39,551 nt of DNA from an uncultured Planctomycetia bacterium (GCA_937919205.1 CALFOZ010000231.1:1-39551); one strand, 5' to 3'; positions 24,828 through 33,870 are shown, counted from the first letter of the stretch. Made by a program: numbers and translations. Notes: generated from the letters alone by a model not told the origin.

Positions 24828-27800
24828 TTACGCCATGGCCTCGGAATTGCGCGACGCGCCTTGCCACGCGCGAGGTTTTTTTCCCGGCGGAATCCAACCA
24901 CCGTGCACGGTGGCATCGCCCAATTCGGCGAGCATGGCGCGAATTCTAGAAAGTAAATTCTGATCTGGCACCACGCGCAAGCCGCGGGCCATCATCACCA
25001 CCTCGCGCCCATCTTCAAGTTGTAAACGCAACCACGTGTCCACCGGTCGGCCATCAAGCGCCTGCATGCCACCAGCGGCTTGACGCAACACGCCGGCCAC
25101 CATGTTCCACACGCCACGCAATTGCGATTCTGATTGTCCGCTTGCGCAACGCAGGCGAATCTCCAGTTTGGTGGCCAGATATTCCTGGGCTCGCTCAATT
25201 GGAATCACCCGATCCATGATCACGCTTGGCTCGGCGCGCGATCGATCCAAATGACCAATCACAATTACAAGGCGATCCACCTGCAAAAACTCGCCATATT
25301 TGGCGAAGGCCTCCGGAAAAATAACGCCGTCGGATTGTCCAGATCGATCGGACAATGTGAGCATGGCCATGTGCCGTCCAGGATCGCGCCCCTTCTGACT
25401 CACCGTGGCGCGAAGTCTGCTGACCACTCCAGCCAACACCACCGGCGCGTCGCCCGGCATCTGCGCAATGGCGCGACTGTCCGCAGTGCAAAAAGTCGAA
25501 ACAACTTCCTTGAAATCATCCAGCGGATGACCGCTCACATGAAATCCAATCGCCTCCTTCTCCATCGCCAACATCGTGGCGCGGTCCCATGCCGGAATAT
25601 TTTGAGGCAGAGCCGACACGCCATCTTTTGTACCGTTGGGCGTGGATTCTTCAAACGCTCCAAACATGCTGAGCTGTCCATTTTGCCGATCCTTGGCGCG
25701 CTCTTGTCCCGAACGGATCGCCTCTGGAATTGCGGCAACCAACGCGGCGCGTGATTGCACTCCATGCAACGAGTCGAACGCTCCGCCTTTCACCATCGCA
25801 TCCAAGGTGGATTTGGAAATAGCGCGTCCATCGGCGCGATCACAAAAGTCGAAAAAGTCCTTGTAAAGACCATCTTTCTTGCGTTGCGCAACGGCCGCGC
25901 GCGCCGCGGCCTCGCCCGCGCCCGCAATGGCTTGCAAACCAAATCGAACATGTCCATGCAACGCGTCGGCGGGATCTCCATCGGCAAAGACCACCGCGAA
26001 ATCCGTCTCGCTCAAATTGATATCCGGCGGTCGAACCTCAACGCCAATGTGTGGATGGGCCTTTGTGCAATCGCTCCACACACAGCGTTTGCAATCCTCC
26101 AAATACACCGCCCAATCCTCAAGCTTGCGCGCTTGGCTTTCCAAACTCAACACCGACGCCATATAAAATGCGGGAAAGAAAGTTTTAAGATACGCCGTTT
26201 GATACGCCACGATGGCGTACCCAGTGGAATGGCTCTTGTTGAATCCATATCCGGCGAATCGCAAAATCAGATTGAACAAATTCGCCGCGTCTTGTTGATC
26301 CACTCCGCGCGTGATGGAACCCGCAACAAAATCCGCGCGCGCCGATTCAATCACATCCGTTTTCTTTTTACTAATGGCCTTGATGATGGTGTACGCCGCG
26401 CGAAGCGGAATGCCGCCAAGTTGATGCAACACCTGCATGACTTGCTCTTGATACACCATGATTCCATAGGTCTCGGCCGTCAATCGATCCACCATCTCGT
26501 GCAACTTGGGCACGGGTTGGCGTTTATTTTTGCGCGCGTTGAAGTCGGAAATCAATTCCATCGGGCCCGGCCGAAACAAGGCGTTTGCCGCGATTAAATC
26601 CTCTAAACGATCGGGCTGCATGTCCACCAACAACTTGCGCATGCCGCCAGATTCAAACTGAAAAATACCCATGGTGTCGCCGCGGCGAAACAACGCCAAC
26701 ACCCGTTGATCCTCCGTGGGGATGCGATCAAGATCAAGTGGATGCGGTCCTCCATCGCCCTTGGTTCGACCCAACGCGCTCCAGATCGCGTCTTCATCAA
26801 GTCCGCCACGAATCATTTGTCGACAACGTTCAATAGTGGTCAGCGTGCGCAGGCCAAGAAAATCCATTTTTAACAAGCCAGCTTGTTCGCAAGTTGGTCC
26901 ATCCCACTGCGTCACCACTTCCTCACCCTTGCCCGTCGCTAGGCACAATGGAACAATTTCATCCAACGGCCGCGTCGCAATCACCACGCCCGCGGCGTGA
27001 ATGCTGGCGTTGCGCGCGTGTCCTTCAAGCGCTTGCGCGTGCTCCAACACTTTGGCGATCAATGGATCCGCTTTCATCGCATGTTGCAATTCAGGCTCGC
27101 GGTTAATCGCCTGCGCCAGTGTGATGTTCAACTCGTCCGGCACCATGTTGGACAGGCGTTGTCCATCCGTGGGCGTCAGGCCCATGACGCGCGCGACATC
27201 CTTCACCGCGGCCTTGGCTTTCAATCTTCCAAAGGTGATGATCTGCGCCACATGTCCATATTTTTGGCGCACATATTCCAACACGCGGGCGCGCCCATCT
27301 TGGCAAAGGTCAACGTCGATATCTGGATACTCGTTGCGATCTGGATCCGTAAAGCGCTCAAAGAGCAGGCCAAATCGCTCGGGACAAGCGTTGGAAAGCC
27401 CCAGCACATATCCAACCATCGTGCCCACGCCACTGCCTCTGGCGATGGCGGGAATTCCCTGTTGCCTTGCCCAATTCACGAAATCCCAAACAATTAAAAA
27501 ATAGGCTGAGATACTTTTGTCCGCCAAGATTTTCAACTCGCGCTCCAGGCGCGCTTTGATGACCGGAGTAATTCCCGCCGCGCCATAGCGCCACACAAGC
27601 CCCGCCGCCGCCAACTCGGCCAACGCCTCGTCGCATTCCAGTTTGGCCGTGGCACGATCCTTCGCCGAAGCGTTGGTTGCGTCAAACGGTTTCAATTCAT
27701 ATGCGCAACAAAATTGCTTAAAGACCTCGGTGCCATCCAACGTATCGTCGATTTTTTTCTGCTTTGTCTTTTGCACGCGCACAATGGGCGCGTGGTTTTC

Positions 27801-28697
27801 GCCATGCGGCAATTCCACGTTGCAACGCGCCGCGATAGCGCACGCGTTCTCTATCGACTCGGGAACATCCGCGAACAGCGTGGACATCTCCTCTGGGCTC
27901 TTCACATACAACTGCTCTGGATACTTGATGCGATCGGGCGTGTCCTTGTTCTTGGCCATGCTGATGCAACACAACGTGTCGTGCGTGTCATGATCTTCTT
28001 GGCGTAAAAAATGCGCGTCGTTGTCGCACACCATCGGCAATTTCAATTCCTTGGCCAACTTTTGTAGCAACGGATCAATGCGCCATTGATCCTGGGTATG
28101 CCGCTGTAATTCAATGTAAAAACGCGGCTCTCCGCGCTCATTTTTGCCGAATGTCTTGGCGTGCCACAGGGCCTCGGCGCGCGCGTCGGACCAATGTTTC
28201 TCGTCCTGGGTTTGCGCGAACAGACTCAAGTGATGCGCGATGCTTGAACCAAGATGTCCGTTGATGGCGATGATTCCATCGCCCCACTTTTCAAGCGTGC
28301 TCTTGTCCATGCGCGGCTTGTAATAAAATCCCTTCAAGTACGCGTCCGTGCTCAACTTCATCAAGTTGCGCCAACCCGCAAGATTCTCCGCGAGCAACAC
28401 CAGATGGAACCCTCCATCTTTAAATCCAGTGTGGGTTCGATCCGCGCGATCACCCAAGGCCACATACGCTTCGATTCCTAAAATTGGTTTCACTCCCGCG
28501 TCGCGGGCCGCGTTGTAAAATTCCACAGCTCCATGCAAGTTGCCGTGATCAGTCAACGCCACCGCGTCCATGCCCAATTCCTTCACCCGCTCAACCAAGC
28601 GCTCCATGCGATTGCCACCATCAAGCAAGCTGTACTCGCTGTGCAGGTGAAGATGAGCAAACTGCGGCTTTGAGTTGGCGTGAATATCGTCGGGCAC
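24828..28697 (-). CDS. dnaE: DNA polymerase III alpha subunit
   Basis: The replicative polymerase, about 1289 aa, longer than the roughly 1160 aa of E. coli DnaE. The PHP domain retains metal-type residues (HLHLHSEYSLLDGG at about 15-28, ALTDHGNLHG, NDAHFL), suggesting a metal-bound PHP fold. The polymerase site shows the acidic pair in YPDIDVDLCQ (Asp462, Asp464) and the third Asp in LLKMDFLGLRTL (Asp613), with GSGVGTMVGYVLGLS and PGPMELISDF between and after. The OB fold (APVVLAGVVSRLRAT) follows the helix-hairpin-helix region. The track starts at TTG (28700); the GTG at 28697 has GAGGA 6 nt upstream and is preferred. The class IV aminotransferase gene is 96 bp upstream. Confidence 0.96.
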   Translation of the reverse strand: MPDDIHANSKPQFAHLHLHSEYSLLDGGNRMERLVERVKELGMDAVALTDHGNLHGAVEFYNAARDAGVKPILGIEAYVALGDRADRTHTGFKDGGFHLVLLAENLAGWRNLMKLSTDAYLKGFYYKPRMDKSTLEKWGDGIIAINGHLGSSIAHHLSLFAQTQDEKHWSDARAEALWHAKTFGKNERGEPRFYIELQRHTQDQWRIDPLLQKLAKELKLPMVCDNDAHFLRQEDHDTHDTLCCISMAKNKDTPDRIKYPEQLYVKSPEEMSTLFADVPESIENACAIAARCNVELPHGENHAPIVRVQKTKQKKIDDTLDGTEVFKQFCCAYELKPFDATNASAKDRATAKLECDEALAELAAAGLVWRYGAAGITPVIKARLERELKILADKSISAYFLIVWDFVNWARQQGIPAIARGSGVGTMVGYVLGLSNACPERFGLLFERFTDPDRNEYPDIDVDLCQDGRARVLEYVRQKYGHVAQIITFGRLKAKAAVKDVARVMGLTPTDGQRLSNMVPDELNITLAQAINREPELQHAMKADPLIAKVLEHAQALEGHARNASIHAAGVVIATRPLDEIVPLCLATGKGEEVVTQWDGPTCEQAGLLKMDFLGLRTLTTIERCRQMIRGGLDEDAIWSALGRTKGDGGPHPLDLDRIPTEDQRVLALFRRGDTMGIFQFESGGMRKLLVDMQPDRLEDLIAANALFRPGPMELISDFNARKNKRQPVPKLHEMVDRLTAETYGIMVYQEQVMQVLHQLGGIPLRAAYTIIKAISKKKTDVIESARADFVAGSITRGVDQQDAANLFNLILRFAGYGFNKSHSTGYAIVAYQTAYLKTFFPAFYMASVLSLESQARKLEDWAVYLEDCKRCVWSDCTKAHPHIGVEVRPPDINLSETDFAVVFADGDPADALHGHVRFGLQAIAGAGEAAARAAVAQRKKDGLYKDFFDFCDRADGRAISKSTLDAMVKGGAFDSLHGVQSRAALVAAIPEAIRSGQERAKDRQNGQLSMFGAFEESTPNGTKDGVSALPQNIPAWDRATMLAMEKEAIGFHVSGHPLDDFKEVVSTFCTADSRAIAQMPGDAPVVLAGVVSRLRATVSQKGRDPGRHMAMLTLSDRSGQSDGVIFPEAFAKYGEFLQVDRLVIVIGHLDRSRAEPSVIMDRVIPIERAQEYLATKLEIRLRCASGQSESQLRGVWNMVAGVLRQAAGGMQALDGRPVDTWLRLQLEDGREVVMMARGLRVVPDQNLLSRIRAMLAELGDATVHGGWIPPGKKPRAWQGASRNSEAMA

Positions 28698-28793
28698 CAA
28701 AAGTCCTCGTCAAATGTTTGTCAGCGAACATTCCAATAGTAATCCCCTTGCGCCCCGCCACCACCATGTGTCAGGTTGTCCACATTGGTCGCC

Positions 28794-29714
28794 TCACGCC
28801 GCGGAGGCCGGGCATTCCCGCGCCACCCGAAGCAACCATTTTTCACGCAACTGTCGAGTTAAAATACCTGGTTTTGCGCCGCCAATAGTGGCTTTTTCCA
28901 CCCGCACCACGGGCAATACGCCCCATGCGGCATTGGTTAAAAAACATTCCTCCGCGGCCAACACATCATCAATTGTCAACGATTTGCAATGCACTTGCAC
29001 GCCTTGCTCCTGGGCAATTTCAATCACAGTTCGGCGCGAAATTCCCGGCAACACGGGGCTGGAATTGTCCTCGTCGCCAGATGGCGGCGTGAGCAATTCT
29101 CCTGCCTTGACCAGAAAAACATTGCTGGTGCAACCGCACGCCAAATGTCCGCGCGTGTCAAACCAAATCGACTCGCTGGCGCCATTTCGAGCCGCTTGCC
29201 GCAAGGCGAACAACCGTGGCCAATACGCCAAAGTTTTATGCGCCGCGAATCGATCGGAATGTGAAACCCGTTGATCTGAAACCATCACGCCCACGCCGCG
29301 CTCAAACAACTCCGCTGGAAATGGCGTGGCCGCCGTTGCCACAATCAACAATGTTGGGTTGGTCTGCACCGGCGCTGGCTCTGTGACGCCATCACCGCCG
29401 GCTTCTTTTGCGGCGCGCAACATATTCACAACGCCGCCAGTAAGCGTGATGCGAATTCGCGCGTCACTCTCACCCCACTTTGCAACCACTTCGCCCACCG
29501 CTTGCGCCAAAGGTTCAATATGCAACGAACTCATCAACTCCAACTCCGTGGCGCTACGACGCAAGCGCTCCAAATGATCCAGCAAGCGAAACACTTTGCC
29601 ATTTTTGGCTTGCAGGGTTTCGAACAATCCCACTCCATGTTGCAAGCCCGCATCCAGTGGAGATAGCGCGGCGTTGTCGGAGGTCATAAACGAACCGTTG
29701 AACCAGATCACCAT
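28794..29714 (-). CDS. Class IV PLP-dependent aminotransferase/aminodeoxychorismate-lyase-like protein with unusual active site
   Basis: A 306-aa fold-type-IV PLP protein of the branched-chain/D-amino-acid aminotransferase and aminodeoxychorismate lyase superfamily. The segment LSPLDAGLQHGVGLFETL and the PLP-binding lysine in AAHKTLAYWPRL (about Lys160) are present, and the end PGISRRTVIEIA followed by EECFLTNAAWGVLPV is typical. In the motif that normally reads GxLxEGxxSNxF the protein has GHLACGCTSNVF: the Glu that holds the PLP ring nitrogen is Cys. The start ATG at 29714 is preferred over 29732. The reaction cannot be assigned with this change. Confidence 0.82.
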   Translation of the reverse strand: MVIWFNGSFMTSDNAALSPLDAGLQHGVGLFETLQAKNGKVFRLLDHLERLRRSATELELMSSLHIEPLAQAVGEVVAKWGESDARIRITLTGGVVNMLRAAKEAGGDGVTEPAPVQTNPTLLIVATAATPFPAELFERGVGVMVSDQRVSHSDRFAAHKTLAYWPRLFALRQAARNGASESIWFDTRGHLACGCTSNVFLVKAGELLTPPSGDEDNSSPVLPGISRRTVIEIAQEQGVQVHCKSLTIDDVLAAEECFLTNAAWGVLPVVRVEKATIGGAKPGILTRQLREKWLLRVARECPASAA

Positions 29715-29736
29715 GCCTACAAGGTAACGCATGCCA

Positions 29737-29771
29737 AAAAGAAAACCGGGCTTTCAACGTGTTGAAAGCCC
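29737..29771 (-). terminator. Rho-independent terminator after the anti-sigma gene
   Basis: On the minus strand gggctttcaa-cacg-ttgaaagccc forms a perfect 10-bp stem and is followed by ggttttcttttt. It lies 59 bp past the anti-sigma stop codon and ends that transcript before the aminotransferase gene. Confidence 0.88.
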
Positions 29772-29829
29772 AGCTTTAAGTTTGCCAATGAAATCCGCGA
29801 GATGCGCGGCGATCCAATCAGATTCAACA

Positions 29830-30720
29830 TTAAACGTTTCGAACACTTCGCATCACAACTTGCTTGTTCGCGTCGACTAACTGCAGTTCTAGCGCCCCTT
29901 GGAAATTCTTAGATTCGAAGCGTGCTCCAGTAATCTTGCCGCCACCTGTGAGTTTGCCCAGAATTGTCACGCCATCGCCTGACTTCACTTGCAATGTGTA
30001 TTCACCATTCGCAGGCAAGCCATAGGCTTGAAAGAACGACTCGCCAGTCTTCATCACCATCAATGTTCCACTGCAATTGAACTCGGCGCGCGTGGCCGTG
30101 AAAGACCAATTCTCACACGGGGCCGTCAAGAATGTTTCAAGGCTCGGACCAAGCAACGTGTTTAATTCTTTATGCGCGCTGTCACCCTGCGCCAATTGCG
30201 TGATCTTCATTGCTTGATTCGCGATCAAGCTCAGCCAAAAGAATGTTGCAAGAAGCGACGCGGCCAAGCCAACGGTGGCGGCGCGCCACACCATCAGCGA
30301 ACGATTCATTGAGCGAATACGAATTGCGCGACGCTCAACCTGCAAGTGCTTTTCAACGTCGTCAAAATCCTCAACGCTTCGCATTGAATTGGATTCCACC
30401 GGCGATTTTTCCGCACGCGCCTTGCGCAACGCGCCAATGGTTGCGATGGGTGCGAGCCCTTGGCTTGCGTCATCAATTTCGGCCAAGACCGCGCCAATCA
30501 CTTTGTTGCGCAGGAAGGCAGGTGGTTCCTCATCGGAAACCAATTGAAGATCAGCGGCAATGCTGGCTTGCAAGGCGCGAATTTCTTCTTGCACCATGCG
30601 TGGAGCTTCTAAAAAGCTTCGGCTGAAATAAGCGGCTTCATCAGCCTCGAGCATTCCCAAAGCATCCAAAGAGGCCATTTCAAGCATTTCATCTCGTCGC
30701 ATTGGTTCCGGAGTAGTCAT
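29830..30720 (-). CDS. Membrane anti-sigma factor, RskA-like
   Basis: A 296-aa protein placed near an ECF sigma gene. The cytoplasmic N-terminal part (about 1-140) is helical and acidic (MLEMASLDALGMLEADEAA), like the sigma-binding anti-sigma domain, but without the HxxxCxxC zinc motif. A single membrane helix (WRAATVGLAASLLATFFWLS, about 145-165) leads to an extracytoplasmic beta-rich domain (about 180-296) with FFQAYGLPANGEYTLQVKSG, typical of the RskA C-terminal region. The ATG at 30720 is chosen because GGAG lies 9 nt upstream; the track start is 30735. Regulated proteolysis of the outer domain would release the sigma factor, by analogy. Confidence 0.8.
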   Translation of the reverse strand: MTTPEPMRRDEMLEMASLDALGMLEADEAAYFSRSFLEAPRMVQEEIRALQASIAADLQLVSDEEPPAFLRNKVIGAVLAEIDDASQGLAPIATIGALRKARAEKSPVESNSMRSVEDFDDVEKHLQVERRAIRIRSMNRSLMVWRAATVGLAASLLATFFWLSLIANQAMKITQLAQGDSAHKELNTLLGPSLETFLTAPCENWSFTATRAEFNCSGTLMVMKTGESFFQAYGLPANGEYTLQVKSGDGVTILGKLTGGGKITGARFESKNFQGALELQLVDANKQVVMRSVRNV

Positions 30721-31154
30721 TGGTTCAATCTCCATCGGCTCAAGAGCACCAGCCCTTTAACCTTGTTTATTTGGCGCATTGCATGAACACGCCAAACACC
30801 CTTTTTGAAGATTCGGTCCTGCAGTCCAACTTAGACCACGAATGAGGAACGAACCCTAAATCAAAAGCCTTTGAAAGCCTTTGCCACTCCCTCATTGTCG
30901 AACACTTATCCGCACCATCCTTGCTGTTGGCTTCATTCAATTTAAATTTTTCGCACATTATGTTCCAGGCACGCCGCCCAAATACCAAATGGAAGCAAAA
31001 AACCACAAATTTGAAGCCCTACCCCAAATTTCCCCTCTAAAAAATAGGAATTCACCAAAGTCCCAAAAATAAAACCTGCGAAGGAAATCCTTCGCAGGTC
31101 AATGTTTACTATATATACAAATCTACAGTCAACCAGTTTAAAATATGAACACAA
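30721..31154 (-). other. 434-bp non-coding gap between sigma and anti-sigma genes
   Basis: The gap is AT-rich at 30940-31070 and holds a short direct repeat (aaagcctttg-aaagcctttg, near 30867) and a strong terminator facing the sigma gene (31065-31099). No convincing ORF: the track entries here are short and lack a start signal. The anti-sigma promoter should lie between 30721 and 31064, but I cannot pick hexamers with confidence. Confidence 0.5.
31065..31099 (-). terminator. Rho-independent terminator after the ECF sigma gene
   Basis: On the minus strand acctgcgaagg-attt-ccttcgcaggt (11-bp stem, tetraloop) is followed by ttttattttt. It lies 55 bp past the sigma stop codon, so sigma and anti-sigma genes are probably separate transcripts, or read through incompletely. 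Confidence 0.92.
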
Positions 31155-31739
31155 TCACGCCAGTTCTTCTGCTGAACCGCCAATTCGATCACGTAAGCGC
31201 GTCAAACCACGGCTCAGCGCGCTTTTAACCGTTCCAAGTGGAACATTTAATTGCTCGCTGACCTCACGCAGGGTGAATCCCTTTAAGTAAGCGCGTTCGA
31301 TCACTTCGCGTTGCAATTCTGGCAACTCTGCAATCTTGGCATGAATGGCGCTATTGCCCTCGCTGGCCACCATAGGTTTGGTGACCTCATTGGAACGCTC
31401 ATTGAGTTGCTTAAAACTAGCATTTTCTGGCTCAAATCCCAGTGTTTCTGGGCGTGAGCTCTTGCGACGCAATTTGTCGATCAAGTGGCGCCGGGTGAGC
31501 AACATCACCCATGTCACCAATCGCGCTCTGCGAAAGTCAAAACGATCGGCAGTCTTCCAAAGTTGCACAAAAATGTCTTGAACCGCATCTTCAGCCTCGG
31601 CGCGGCGGGTCAATACTTGACGCGCCGACTTAAACACCAAAGCACCAAATGCATCATATAACTCCGCGATTGCGGCTTCATCACCTGAAGCAACTTTCGA
31701 CATAAAAACCCACTCTTCTTCGCCTGATTGAAAGGTCAT
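31155..31739 (-). CDS. ECF-type RNA polymerase sigma factor (SigK-like)
   Basis: A 194-aa sigma factor with regions 2 and 4 only. Region 2 contains AEAEDAVQDIFVQLWKTADR followed by TWVMLLTRRHLIDKLRR, which binds core enzyme and the -10 element. Region 4 ends in TLREVSEQLNVPLGTVKSA followed by LSRGLTRLRDRI, a helix-turn-helix for the -35 element. The start is firm: AGGAGGAG lies 7-8 nt upstream of the ATG, one of the clearest ribosome-binding sites in the window. The RskA-like anti-sigma gene follows on the same strand after a terminator, an arrangement like SigK/RskA. Target genes are unknown. Confidence 0.92.
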   Translation of the reverse strand: MTFQSGEEEWVFMSKVASGDEAAIAELYDAFGALVFKSARQVLTRRAEAEDAVQDIFVQLWKTADRFDFRRARLVTWVMLLTRRHLIDKLRRKSSRPETLGFEPENASFKQLNERSNEVTKPMVASEGNSAIHAKIAELPELQREVIERAYLKGFTLREVSEQLNVPLGTVKSALSRGLTRLRDRIGGSAEELA

Positions 31740-31763
31740 TTTCCACTCCTCCTGGTTGTAAGC

Positions 31764-31783
31764 GGTTCCCTTAATTAGGAACC
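31764..31783. promoter_or_regulatory. GGTTCC...GGAACC inverted repeat upstream of the ECF sigma gene
   Basis: The divergent 186-bp region between the sigma gene and the pilin-like gene contains ggttcccttaattaggaacc, with GGAACC reading outward on both strands. GGAAC is the usual -35 core for ECF sigma factors. On the minus strand it is too near the sigma start codon (24 bp) to serve as its -35. On the plus strand it could serve the pilin gene but no good -10 at standard spacing is seen. A dimeric regulator site is an alternative. Confidence 0.3.
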
Positions 31784-31925
31784 ACCATGAACTGAACTTA
31801 ATACGATATTTAGAAAAGTCACGAAGAATTTGAAATATTTTTGTACTTTTGTAAAAAACGTGTCAAGATTCTTGCAGAGGCTTGGATTTGGGCAGTTCTT
31901 TTACTTTACTCAAAGACCGAATCGG

Positions 31926-32708
31926 ATGAAAACCCCTGCCAACGCATCTTTGCGCACAGCGAACCGCTCCTTCCAAATAGCGGCTGGTTTTAGTCTTATT
32001 GAATTATTAATAACGTTGGCCATCATCGCAATTTTATTCAGCATCATGATGCCCACGTTCTCCATCGTGCGCAATTCCGCTCAAAAATTAATGTGCATGA
32101 ACAACATGCGCGCCATTCATTACGGAATTCAGGGCTACGCAGGCGCCAACAGTCGACGCTTTCCGCTGAGTCAACACGCATTTGAAAATCGCTATCAGCA
32201 AACAATGGCCATGAGCGCGATCAAAAATCCATTGGTTGATTTGCAACAAGAATGGGATGGGCTCGGTCGGCTGAAGGTGGAAGGCTATTTAGACGATTGC
32301 AAATGTTTATATTGCGCTTCGCATCATGGGCTTCATCCGTATGAGGATTACGAATCCGACTTTGTGAGCGAAAAACAGGTGCCCACTGCGGGCAACAGAT
32401 TGATCTTTACCAATTATCAATATTTTGATCGCAAGCCAAGCAGTAGCCAGAATTCATTTCGACTTGATTCGGTCGGCCAGGAAACAATTGTCGTGAGCGA
32501 CGGTTTGCGAACCAAAAGTGATTTCAACCACACAACTGGTGGCAACGCGCTTCGTGGTGATGGACATATTGCTTGGTTTGGAACTAAGAGCCTTGGATAC
32601 AATTTGCAACTGCTTCCAGAAGATCAAACAGAGATTGCCAATCCGACCGAGCAAGTGAAATTATTCTCCGGCATCTGGACTTCCATTCAACTTGACGTGA
32701 ATAAATAA
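31926..32708 (+). CDS. Type IV pilin-like protein (prepilin-type N-terminal methylation motif)
   Basis: A 260-aa exported protein. After a 21-residue basic leader comes AGFSLIELLITLAIIAIL, a classic prepilin peptidase site (cleavage after Gly, with Glu at mature position 5) plus the hydrophobic helix that packs the filament core. The track start at 31830 is too early; the ATG at 31926 gives the normal leader length. The globular part has two Cys (CKCLYC) and an end motif, HTTGGNALRGDGHIAWFG, resembling the H-GG-N-L-x-GDGH region of the pilin-like proteins that are numerous in planctomycetes. It could be a pseudopilin of a type II secretion system or a surface protein. Confidence 0.85.
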   Translation: MKTPANASLRTANRSFQIAAGFSLIELLITLAIIAILFSIMMPTFSIVRNSAQKLMCMNNMRAIHYGIQGYAGANSRRFPLSQHAFENRYQQTMAMSAIKNPLVDLQQEWDGLGRLKVEGYLDDCKCLYCASHHGLHPYEDYESDFVSEKQVPTAGNRLIFTNYQYFDRKPSSSQNSFRLDSVGQETIVVSDGLRTKSDFNHTTGGNALRGDGHIAWFGTKSLGYNLQLLPEDQTEIANPTEQVKLFSGIWTSIQLDVNK

Positions 32709-32735
32709 TCTTCGCAATCCAGTAGATTTCGCGGC

Positions 32736-33752
32736 TTAACGCGGTCGCAACGACACTATATTCATTCGATGCTTTGAAACTCCGGGGTTCGCCGTGACGC
32801 TTGAAATAGCGCGCATGTCTGGTGTCAGCAACACATGATCAATGGACCACAGCGGAAAGAGCCGCGGCCACGAGGTGCGCAAGCCCGAACCGGCCTGCGC
32901 CCATGAGTCGTAAAAGTTTGTAAAGACCCGCGAAAGAATCAAACTACCCGGCAAGGCGTTGAAATCGCCAGCGACAATATCAACATCGCCAAGATCGCCG
33001 CGATGTACGGCCGTCAAAAGTTCTTGCGCCACTTGCATGCGCGACAATGTTGGCTTGCTTGGCAAATCAACCATGGCAATGCGAAGCGCTCGACCATTCC
33101 ACGATGGCGGCCGCACAACAAACTTTGCCAGCCAAATCATGTTGTTGCCAGTGCCGGTGACAGCAATCACCCTGGCTTCTTCAATTGGAAATGTTGTCAC
33201 GCACGCAAATGGCCCCGCGCCAGCGCTGAAAAATTGCGGACCCGCCCATTGGCGCACGCAATTTTGCGTGGTGATTGAACCGCGGTTGCTGATTAAAAAT
33301 AAATCCACGTCATGCTCCGCGCAAATAGTCGCAAGCGCCGTCATGCTACGCGGATCGTTGCCGCTTGGATGATCCGTGTTCCACTGCACAATGCAAATGT
33401 CTTGCGGTGATGGCGCGACATGATCTGTCCACGGTCGAAATTCTCCGCGCACCGCGGCGCCACACGCCAACGCCGCGCACGCCAAGCCACCCCACCTGCG
33501 CACACGATGTCGACGACGATCGCCTGCGCGACAGGCCAGCCAGACAAGCCCAAACGCTACAACGCCTAAAGTTGGAATCCAAGAAATCCACTGCACGAGA
33601 CTGTTTCTGTCCCCAATGATCCGTCCGATACCCCAGACAAAAAAGAGGCTGAACCACATGGCGTCAATGGCACGTGCCGCCCAATCCCAACGCGTGTAGA
33701 GGACTTTGGACGGGGTCGTCACTTCCACGGTGTGCGCGGACGCTTCGGTCAT
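32736..33752 (-). CDS. Membrane protein with endonuclease/exonuclease/phosphatase-fold domain, altered active site
   Basis: A 338-aa protein with two to three N-terminal membrane helices (about 25-100) and a C-terminal EEP-type domain. Recognisable EEP landmarks are IVQWNTDHP, DIVAGDFNALPG and IDHVLLTPDM. The metal-binding Glu that normally follows the first Asn (LLLQE) is replaced: the strand reads DLFLISNRGS. The final SDHxP motif reads SKHRM. So the fold looks present but at least two catalytic positions differ. The ATG at 33752 is preferred over 33803, without support from a Shine-Dalgarno site. Convergent with the pilin gene; divergent from dnaK. Confidence 0.72.
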   Translation of the reverse strand: MTEASAHTVEVTTPSKVLYTRWDWAARAIDAMWFSLFFVWGIGRIIGDRNSLVQWISWIPTLGVVAFGLVWLACRAGDRRRHRVRRWGGLACAALACGAAVRGEFRPWTDHVAPSPQDICIVQWNTDHPSGNDPRSMTALATICAEHDVDLFLISNRGSITTQNCVRQWAGPQFFSAGAGPFACVTTFPIEEARVIAVTGTGNNMIWLAKFVVRPPSWNGRALRIAMVDLPSKPTLSRMQVAQELLTAVHRGDLGDVDIVAGDFNALPGSLILSRVFTNFYDSWAQAGSGLRTSWPRLFPLWSIDHVLLTPDMRAISSVTANPGVSKHRMNIVSLRPR

Positions 33753-33870
33753 GCCAACAGTTCCACGGGTGCCGCTTTGGCAGAACGCTGACATGCAAGG
33801 CATCGTAAATAGTGGATTTGCGGCAACATGCTTGTTCTATCGGCTTACAAAGCGCAAATGAATGGGCTTT

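Noticed and set aside
24299-24916. Minus-strand ORF (205 aa) opposite pdxH
   Set aside because: pdxH shows all family motifs; the antisense product has none.
30767-31072. Small ORFs between sigma and anti-sigma genes
   Set aside because: No ribosome-binding site, no recognisable composition, and the region is AT-rich with a terminator at its edge.
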